Source: Sphingomonas sp. RIT328 (lineage in GTDB: Bacteria > Pseudomonadota > Alphaproteobacteria > Sphingomonadales > Sphingomonadaceae). From it: a stretch of DNA of 64,000 nucleotides. Both the position numbers and the translations under genes were made by a program. Location of the stretch: NCBI RefSeq assembly GCF_000632225.1, contig NZ_JFYV01000054.1:1-64000 (forward strand), written 5' to 3'. The notes beneath the pieces were generated by a model. The model was not told the origin of the DNA. It ran no database searches and was given only the letters and a program-made list of their open reading frames with translations. Positions 53,436 to 64,000 of this stretch are shown one piece after another; within the stretch, counting starts at the first letter, position 1; every line of letters begins with the position of its first letter.

Positions 53436-54071
53436 ATGATCATCGTCCACCATCTCGAGAACAGCCGGTCGCAGCGTATCCTGTGGATGCTCGAGGAGCT
53501 CGGCTTCGACTATCAGGTCAAGCGCTATCAGCGCGACGCCAAGACGATGCTCGCGCCCCCCGAGCTCAAGCGCATCCATCCGCTCGGCAAGTCGCCGGTG
53601 ATCGAGGATCTCGACGCCGACGGCGGCCGCGTCGTCGCAGAGACGGGCGCGATCGTCGAATATCTCGTCGAAAAGGCCGATGGCCGGCTCGGACCGCCGC
53701 CGCACCGCGATTCGGCGCTTCGCTATCGCTTCTGGCTCCATTATGCCGAAGGCTCGATGATGCCGCCGCTGCTGCTCAAGCTGGTGCTCAGCCGTATTCC
53801 GCTGATGGGCAAGCCGGCGATCAAGCGCATCCTGCCGATGATCGACGTCCACCTCGACTATGTCGAGGCGGAGCTGTCGCAGCGGCCGTGGTTCGCGGGC
53901 GACGACCTCACCGCCGCCGACGTGATGATGAGCTTCCCGCTCGAGGCGGCGCGCAGCCGCGCGGGGCTCGACGCGTCGCGCCCCGCGACGATCGCCTGGC
54001 TGAACAAGGTCCACGCCCGTCCGGCCTATCAGGCGGCGTTGGAGAAGGGCGGTCGCTACGCCTACGCCTGA
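53436..54071 (+). CDS. Glutathione S-transferase family protein
   Basis: 211 aa. Start MIIVHHLENSRSQRILWML at 53436 with GGGAAG upstream. The N-terminal thioredoxin-like domain has SRSQR at the usual catalytic Ser/Cys position, the cis-Pro region LGKSPVIED and the glutathione-binding ETGAIVEYL. The C-terminal helical domain contains LDYVEAELSQRPWFAGDDLTA split as a capping box (FAGDDLTAADVMM). It conjugates or reduces using glutathione; the substrate is unknown. It is a single gene, convergent on the symporter across a repeat element. Confidence 0.92.
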   Translation: MIIVHHLENSRSQRILWMLEELGFDYQVKRYQRDAKTMLAPPELKRIHPLGKSPVIEDLDADGGRVVAETGAIVEYLVEKADGRLGPPPHRDSALRYRFWLHYAEGSMMPPLLLKLVLSRIPLMGKPAIKRILPMIDVHLDYVEAELSQRPWFAGDDLTAADVMMSFPLEAARSRAGLDASRPATIAWLNKVHARPAYQAALEKGGRYAYA

Positions 54072-54130
54072 TCGGGGCGATGGGCGGGTGAGGGCGGCGC
54101 CCGAAGACGCGAACCTGTGGCTGGAGCTGA

Positions 54131-54259
54131 TTCGCGCGGAGGCGCGGAGGCGCGGAGGGTTGCGATAGGAGCGTCGTTTCCGCGTACGTCACGGCCGTCA
54201 GGGCAAACTGCCGCGTTCGCGGCAACCCTAATCTCCGCGCCTCCGTGCCTCCGCGTGAA
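54131..54259. repeat. GGAGGCGC-type inverted-repeat element, copy 3
   Basis: The left arm TTCGCGCGGAGGCGCGGAGG (54131-54150, then one more CGCGGAGG unit) is inverted at 54233-54259 (CTCCGCGCCTCCGTGCCTCC, then GCGTGAA). The centre of about 70 bp differs from copies 1 and 2. It lies between the convergent GST and symporter genes. Confidence 0.78.
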
Positions 54260-54330
54260 CCTCCTTTTGGATCACGTCTTCATGCCTTCGCGTGACCTTA
54301 CCCGCCGGCGGCTGGACCCCGGCGAAGCGC

Positions 54331-55644
54331 TCAATCCCGGAACCGCGTCGTCGCCTCCGCCGCCGGTCCGTGCGAGACCAGCGGGTCGATCGTCGCCGGC
54401 TCGCGCGGGTCGAGGCCGCCCTCCCATTTCGCCACCACCGACGCGGCGACGGCATTGCCGATGACGTTGGTCGCGGTGCGGCCCATGTCGAGGAAATGGT
54501 CGATCGCCAGGATCAGCAGCAATCCCGCCTCCGGGATCTTGAACACCGGCAGCACCGCCGCGATCACCACCAGGCTGGCGCGCGGCACCCCGGCGATCCC
54601 CTTGGACGAGATCATCAGGAACAGCAGCATCGCGATCTGCGTGCCGAGCGGCAGCGCGATGCCATAGGCCTGGGCGATGAACAGTGACGCGAAGGTCATG
54701 TAGATCATCGAGCCGTCGAGGTTGAACGAATAGCCGAGCGGCAGCACGAAGCTGGCGATCCGCGGCGGCACCCCGAATTTGTCGAGCGCCTCCAGCATGC
54801 GCGGATAGGCGGCTTCCGACGAGGCGGTGGTGAAGGCGACGAGCAATGGCTCGCGCACATAGCCGATCAGCGCCCGGATGCGCGGTCCGATGAACAGGAA
54901 GCCGAGGCCGAGCAGGATCGCCCACAGGCACAGCAAGGCGAGGTAGAAGCTGCCCATGAAGAAGGCGAGTTGGCCGATCACCCCGGGTCCGCGCTCGGTC
55001 AGCGTCGCCGCGACCGCGCAGAACACCGCAACCGGGGCGACGCGCATGACGTAATCGGTGATCCGCAGCATCACCGCGACCAGCCCGTCGATCGCCCGGG
55101 TCAGCGGCGCGGCACGCTCGCCCACCGCGGTGATCGCGATGCCGACGAAGATCGAGAAGACGACGATCTGGAGGATCTCGTTGGTCGCCATCGCCTCGAC
55201 CATCGATGCCGGGACGATATGGGTGATGAACGTGTCGAGGCTGAACGCTGCGGTGGCGATCCCCGCATCGGCATCGACCGGCGGCAAGGGCAGGTTGATG
55301 CCGACGCCGGGGTGGATCAGATTGACCAGCACCAGCCCGAGGCCCAGCGAGATCAGGCTGGCCGACACGAACCAGCCGATCGCCTTGGCACCGACCCGGC
55401 CGAGCGACGCGGTATCGCCCATCTGGGTGATGCCGCTGACCAGCGTCGCGAACACCAGCGGCGCGATGATCATCTTGATGAGGCGCAGGAAGACGGTGGT
55501 GCCGATGGCGAAATAGCCGGCGATGCCCTTCAGCCGCGCCGCGGCGGCGGGCGTGCCGTCATCGAGCCATCCGTTGATCGCCAACCCGACGACGACGCCA
55601 AGCAGCAGGCCGATCACGATAAACACAGTCAGCCGTTTGGCCAT
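54331..55644 (-). CDS. Dicarboxylate/amino-acid:cation symporter (DAACS family)
   Basis: 437 aa with about eight membrane helices and two re-entrant loops. Diagnostic motifs are FTTASSEAAYPRML (loop HP1 serine motif), PLGYSFNLDGSMIYMTFA (helix 7, NLDG in place of NMDG) and SSKGIAGVPRASLVV (loop HP2). The GYSFNLDG form resembles DctA (C4-dicarboxylates) more than GltP (glutamate), but the substrate cannot be settled by reading. The ATG at 55644 has GGGAGA upstream. It is divergent from the M24 peptidase gene by 75 bp. Confidence 0.93.
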   Translation of the reverse strand: MAKRLTVFIVIGLLLGVVVGLAINGWLDDGTPAAAARLKGIAGYFAIGTTVFLRLIKMIIAPLVFATLVSGITQMGDTASLGRVGAKAIGWFVSASLISLGLGLVLVNLIHPGVGINLPLPPVDADAGIATAAFSLDTFITHIVPASMVEAMATNEILQIVVFSIFVGIAITAVGERAAPLTRAIDGLVAVMLRITDYVMRVAPVAVFCAVAATLTERGPGVIGQLAFFMGSFYLALLCLWAILLGLGFLFIGPRIRALIGYVREPLLVAFTTASSEAAYPRMLEALDKFGVPPRIASFVLPLGYSFNLDGSMIYMTFASLFIAQAYGIALPLGTQIAMLLFLMISSKGIAGVPRASLVVIAAVLPVFKIPEAGLLLILAIDHFLDMGRTATNVIGNAVAASVVAKWEGGLDPREPATIDPLVSHGPAAEATTRFRD

Positions 55645-55719
55645 GCAGCAAGTCTCCCAATATCGCCGGCCACGGAAGGGGATTGCGACCGCCGGGTCAA
55701 GCGCCGTATCGCTGGCATC

Positions 55720-56976
55720 ATGATCGCCACCCCCTCGCGCCGCGCGCTGCTCGCCGCTGCGGCGACGGTGCCCCTGCTTTCCGCCGGGCTGCTCCGCGCC
55801 GCCGAACCCGATCTGTCGGCATTGCGCGACATCACCACGGGCGCGACGCCGATCGGCGCGGACGAGCGGGCGCGCCGCCTCGCCCGGGCGCAGGCGCTGA
55901 TGGCGGCGAACGGCCTCGGCGCGGTGCTGATCGAGCCGGGCTCGTCGATGCTCTATTTCACCGGCGTGCGCTGGGGGCGCAGCGAGCGCCCGACGCTCGC
56001 CATCCTGCCGCGCGAGGGCGCGCCGCTGATCGTCACGCCCTTCTTCGAGGAACCCTCGGTCCGCCAGACGCTCGCCGTGCCTGCCGAGGTCCGCGTCTGG
56101 CAGGAGGACGGCAATGCGCTCGCCGTCGTCGCCGCCTGGCTGCGGGAGCGGCGACTCGACCGGCTGCCGATCGGGATCGAGGAGACGGTGCGCGTCTTCA
56201 TCCCGAGCGATCTCGCCCGCTACGCGCCCGACGCCAGGCAGGTCAGCGCCAATCCGGTGGTGCGCGGCTGCCGGATGATCAAGACCCCGGCCGAACTCAC
56301 GCTGATGGAGACGGCGACCAAGGTGACGCTCGCCGCCTATCACTGGCTCGCGCCGCGGATCGAGGCGGGGGTGACCGGCAGTGCTATCGGCGCGCTGATG
56401 AATGCGGCGACAACCAGGCTCGGCGGCGATCCCGAATTCGCGCTGGCGCTGATCGGCCCGGCGGCGGCGCTGCCGCACGGCAGCCGCGAGGTCCATCGCA
56501 TCGCCGATGGCGCGCTGCTGCTGATGGACTGCGGCTGTACGGTGCAGGGCTATCAATCGGATATCTCGCGCACCTGGGTGCCGCGCGGCACGGCGAGCAC
56601 GGCGCAACGCACCGTCTGGGATCAGGTCGCGCACGGGCAGCAGGTCGCGCTCGACGCGGCGCGGATCGGCGCCACCGCGGGCAGCGTCGATGATGCGGTG
56701 CGGCGCTATTACACCGGCCTCGGCTATGGTCCCGATTACGCGCTGCCGGGCCTGTCGCATCGGACCGGCCATGGCATCGGCATGGACGGGCACGAGCCGG
56801 TCAATCTGGTCCGCGGCGAGACGACGCGGCTGACCGCCGGCATGTGCTTCTCGAACGAGCCGGGCCTCTACCTTCCCGGCCGGTTCGGCGTACGCATCGA
56901 GGATTGCTTCCACATGACCGCTGCCGGCCCGCGCTGGTTCAGCACACCGCCGGCCTCGATCGACACGCCCTTGTGA
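55720..56976 (+). CDS. M24 family metallopeptidase (Xaa-Pro peptidase-like), Tat-type signal
   Basis: 418 aa. The N-terminus has SRRALLAAAATVPLLSAGLL, a twin-arginine-like export signal, so the enzyme should act in the periplasm. A creatinase-N domain (about 45-170) precedes the pita-bread catalytic domain with the full dinuclear metal set: D270, D281, H351 (RTGHGIG), E380 (NEPGLY) and E394 (RIEDC). It likely removes X-Pro from peptides. Its stop codon shares a base with the start of the PhyH gene (TGATG), so the pair is cotranscribed. Confidence 0.92.
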   Translation: MIATPSRRALLAAAATVPLLSAGLLRAAEPDLSALRDITTGATPIGADERARRLARAQALMAANGLGAVLIEPGSSMLYFTGVRWGRSERPTLAILPREGAPLIVTPFFEEPSVRQTLAVPAEVRVWQEDGNALAVVAAWLRERRLDRLPIGIEETVRVFIPSDLARYAPDARQVSANPVVRGCRMIKTPAELTLMETATKVTLAAYHWLAPRIEAGVTGSAIGALMNAATTRLGGDPEFALALIGPAAALPHGSREVHRIADGALLLMDCGCTVQGYQSDISRTWVPRGTASTAQRTVWDQVAHGQQVALDAARIGATAGSVDDAVRRYYTGLGYGPDYALPGLSHRTGHGIGMDGHEPVNLVRGETTRLTAGMCFSNEPGLYLPGRFGVRIEDCFHMTAAGPRWFSTPPASIDTPL

Positions 56977-57644
56977 TGCGGGCGCGGCTGGCGGACCGGG
57001 GCTATGCCAGATGGGATGGCCGCCTCGATGCGGCGGCATGCGACGCGCTCGCCGATCTGTTCGGGCATCTGCCGCCGGACCAGCCGGGACTGCGGATCGA
57101 CCCGACGCGCTGCGCCGCGCTTGCCGCCTATCGCGCGATCGCCCCAACGCTGATCGATCTGCTCGGGCCGCGGGCGCGCCCGGTGCGAGCCCTGCTGTTC
57201 GACAAGCGCGACGGCGCCAATTGGGCGCTCGGCTGGCATCAGGATCGTACCGTCGAGGTCGCCGAGTGGATCGACGTGCCGGGTTTCGGCCCGTGGACGA
57301 GGAAGCAGGACCGGCTGCACGTCGCCCCGCCGATCGCCGTGCTGACGGCTATGGTGACCGTCCGCCTCCATCTCGATCCGGTCGGGCCGGACAATGGCCC
57401 GCTCCACGTCGCGCCGGGCTCGCATCGCCTCGGCGTGATCGCGGAAGCGGCGATCGACGCCGTGGTGGAACGCTGTGGCAGCGCCGTGTGTCTGGCGGAG
57501 GCGGGTGACATATGGTTCTACGCCACGCCGATCCTGCACGGCTCCGCCCGCGCCGCCTCCGGTCGACGCCGTCGGGTGCTCCAGATGGACATAGCGGCGG
57601 CGGACTTGCCCGGCGGGCTGCGCTGGGCCGCCGACGCGCTGTGA
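56976..57644 (+). CDS. Phytanoyl-CoA dioxygenase (PhyH) family protein
   Basis: 222 aa Fe(II)/2-oxoglutarate dioxygenase. The iron triad is H88 and D90 (GWHQDRTVEV) and H188 (ILHGSARA); the 2-oxoglutarate Arg is probably in RRRRVLQMD just after. NGPLHVAPGSHRLG is the conserved strand before the final His. The start at 56976 overlaps the upstream M24 stop. PhyH enzymes hydroxylate many small molecules, and there is no clue to this substrate apart from the linked periplasmic peptidase. Confidence 0.87.
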   Translation: MRARLADRGYARWDGRLDAAACDALADLFGHLPPDQPGLRIDPTRCAALAAYRAIAPTLIDLLGPRARPVRALLFDKRDGANWALGWHQDRTVEVAEWIDVPGFGPWTRKQDRLHVAPPIAVLTAMVTVRLHLDPVGPDNGPLHVAPGSHRLGVIAEAAIDAVVERCGSAVCLAEAGDIWFYATPILHGSARAASGRRRRVLQMDIAAADLPGGLRWAADAL

Positions 57645-57703
57645 TCCGGCGGCGGCGAACGGCGCTTGAGGGCGGGCCGTCTCTCGCCTAAGTCGCTTGG
57701 CCT

Positions 57704-60361
<2,658 letters not shown>

Positions 60362-60370
60362 CGGAAAGGG

Positions 60371-60392
60371 CGGGGGAGGCGAACCTCCCCCG
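60371..60392. terminator. GC hairpin between alaS and the convergent gene
   Basis: CGGGGGAGG (60371-60379), loop CGAA, CCTCCCCCG (60384-60392). It is a very stable tetraloop stem nine bases after the alaS stop, without a T-run. Confidence 0.6.
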
Positions 60393-60398
60393 GCCCGA

Positions 60399-60968
60399 TT
60401 ACTTGGCCGCGCCGGCGGTGGCACCGGCGGTGGCAGCGGCGAGCTGATCGGCGGTGATGCCGACGATGACCTTGCCGCTCGCATCGGCGGTAAAGCCGGT
60501 GATCGGCAGCTTCACATCGCCCTTGGCGGTGGTCACCGTCACGAACTGCGCGTCGGCCGACTTGATCGTGCCGAGATTGGCGCCGTTGAGACCCGACACT
60601 GCGGTGCCCGGGGTCAGCTTCGCCTTCACCGCCTGCTGCGCCTGCGCCTGCGAGCTGGCGACCGCGGCGTCGAGATCGGCCTTGGTCATCGCCATGGCGA
60701 AGCCCTTGTCGGTCTTGCCGATCGACGCCGGCGGCACGGGCACCTGCGCGGTGCCGGTGTTGAGGATCACCGCCTGCGGCGTGATGCTGGCGACGGTGCC
60801 GAGCGCAACGCCGGCGCTGTCATAAATGGTCGCGCCGACGGTGGGCGCGGAGGCGGTCGCGGAACCGGCAGTGGTCGCGGCGGCGCCGGGAGCGGGCTGG
60901 GCTTGCTGTGCCAGAGCCGCGGCGGGCACCATCATCAGGCTGCCGATCGTCAGGGCCAGGGTACGCAT
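60399..60968 (-). CDS. Secreted protein with two tandem beta-barrel-like repeats
   Basis: 189 aa with a signal peptide (MRTLALTIGSLMMVPAAALA). Two repeats of about 60 residues follow: VGATIYDSAGVALGTVASI...GFAMAMTKADLDAAV (about 44-105) and PGTAVSGLNGANLGTIKSA...KVIVGITADQLAAAT (about 118-183). Both read as small PRC-barrel-like beta units, each with a G-x-LGT turn and a following charged helix. Function is unknown; such proteins often carry Ala/Thr linkers and act in the periplasm. It is convergent on alaS. Confidence 0.75.
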   Translation of the reverse strand: MRTLALTIGSLMMVPAAALAQQAQPAPGAAATTAGSATASAPTVGATIYDSAGVALGTVASITPQAVILNTGTAQVPVPPASIGKTDKGFAMAMTKADLDAAVASSQAQAQQAVKAKLTPGTAVSGLNGANLGTIKSADAQFVTVTTAKGDVKLPITGFTADASGKVIVGITADQLAAATAGATAGAAK

Positions 60969-61064
60969 TCGAGATTCTCCATCTTCGTCGTTGTGACTTG
61001 GTAACGATGGGGTTTCGAATGCGGTTCCGCCCGCTTTTCTCGGCGAGCGGAGCCCGGACCGGGA

Positions 61065-61414
61065 TCAACTGGTGGTCGGCAATCGTACCGTCCCGTCTTC
61101 GGCACGGCTCAGCGGACCGAAGGCGACGGCGGTTTCGAGCAGCAGCGGCTCATAGAGATGCGGGAAAAGCTGGCCGCCGCGCGATTCCTCCCAGCGCAAC
61201 GTCTCGCCGAAGCTGCCGAGATCGACCGCGACGACATGCAGATCGTCCTGACCGGCGAAATGCTTGTCGACCGTCTCGGTCAGCTGCGCCTCGGTCGACA
61301 GATGGATATAGCCATCGGCCCGGTCGACCGGCGCACCGTCGAAGCGGCCGTCGCGTTCCAGCGTCGCCATCTGCTCGCCGGTCAGCACCTTATAGGCGAT
61401 GTTCGGCCGTTCGC

Positions 61415-61418
<4 letters not shown>
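61065..61418 (-). CDS. DUF952 domain protein
   Basis: 117 aa. AYKVLTGEQMATLERDG, DGYIHLSTEAQLTETVDKHF and FPHLYEPLLLETAV are the conserved DUF952 blocks. The fold is related to a glutathione-S-transferase-like or ADP-ribosyl-type small enzyme group, with no proven activity. Its ATG overlaps the gyrA stop (ATGA, 61415-61418), so it is translated from the gyrA message. This pairing is not functionally explained. Confidence 0.88.

Positions 61419-64000
<2,582 letters not shown>

Overview
The window is a stretch of chromosome from a high-GC alphaproteobacterium, most likely Sphingomonas or a close relative in the Sphingomonadales. Three things support this. GC content is high throughout. RcdA (DUF1465) is present, and DksA keeps only one of the four zinc cysteines, as in other alphaproteobacterial DksA. 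Housekeeping genes (serS, recA, alaS, ispE, trmFO, gyrA, pdhAB) sit in ordinary short operons. I saw no rRNA, tRNA, CRISPR array, insertion sequence, integrase or prophage gene, so this is core chromosome and not an island.

Layout. 1-5.6 kb: a lipoprotein cut by the window edge, serS, a host-attachment family protein, a low-complexity Gln/Asn-rich cell-surface candidate, dksA, a PilZ protein, two small YdcH-like proteins and rcdA. 5.7-20.7 kb: mostly metabolic and stress genes (nitronate monooxygenase, M1 aminopeptidase, UDP-glucuronate epimerase, pirin, malate synthase G with a divergent LysR regulator, an MFS exporter, an SRAP-domain protein, photolyase, small lipoproteins). 20.7-24.6 kb: a paoABC-type aldehyde oxidoreductase operon. 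24.7-32.8 kb: a fatty-acid uptake and beta-oxidation block (FadL-type porin, HAD/ECH fusion, thiolase, acyl-CoA ligase, MerR regulator). 32.8-35.3 kb: pyruvate dehydrogenase E1 alpha and beta. 35.6-38.9 kb: a TadG-TadE-TadE operon. 38.9-45.2 kb: a squalene/phytoene-synthase-like protein, an EF-hand protein with an 11-G tract, trmFO, DUF488, a CPA2 antiporter and an esterase. 45.3-54.1 kb: lytic transglycosylase with a uracil-DNA-glycosylase-like protein; ETF-ubiquinone oxidoreductase, a TPR protein and ispE in one overlapping chain; recA; a GST. 54.3-64 kb: a dicarboxylate/amino-acid symporter, an M24 peptidase overlapping a PhyH dioxygenase, alaS, a two-repeat secreted protein, DUF952 and gyrA (5' end outside the window).

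How genes fit together. The FadL porin, FadD, thiolase, HAD/ECH enzyme and ETF-QO form a route from fatty-acid uptake to the quinone pool. The thiolase/fadD divergent promoter has a TTGACG -35 with an over-long 19-20 bp spacer, the hallmark of MerR-activated promoters, and a MerR gene lies just downstream of fadD. A related palindrome lies upstream of ETF-QO, so a shared regulon is plausible.

The least explained feature is a set of interspersed inverted-repeat elements. Three copies of a GGAGGCGC-type element (5610-5722, 41984-42177, 54131-54259) and single copies of two other repeat types (12606-12714, 35455-35548) all sit between convergently transcribed genes. Every convergent gap over 200 bp in the window holds one. 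A degraded copy (26794-26883) is the only one elsewhere. The other unusual items are the Gln/Asn-rich, prion-like surface protein (2181-3170) and the G11 tract in the EF-hand gene. I found no clear new multi-gene system.
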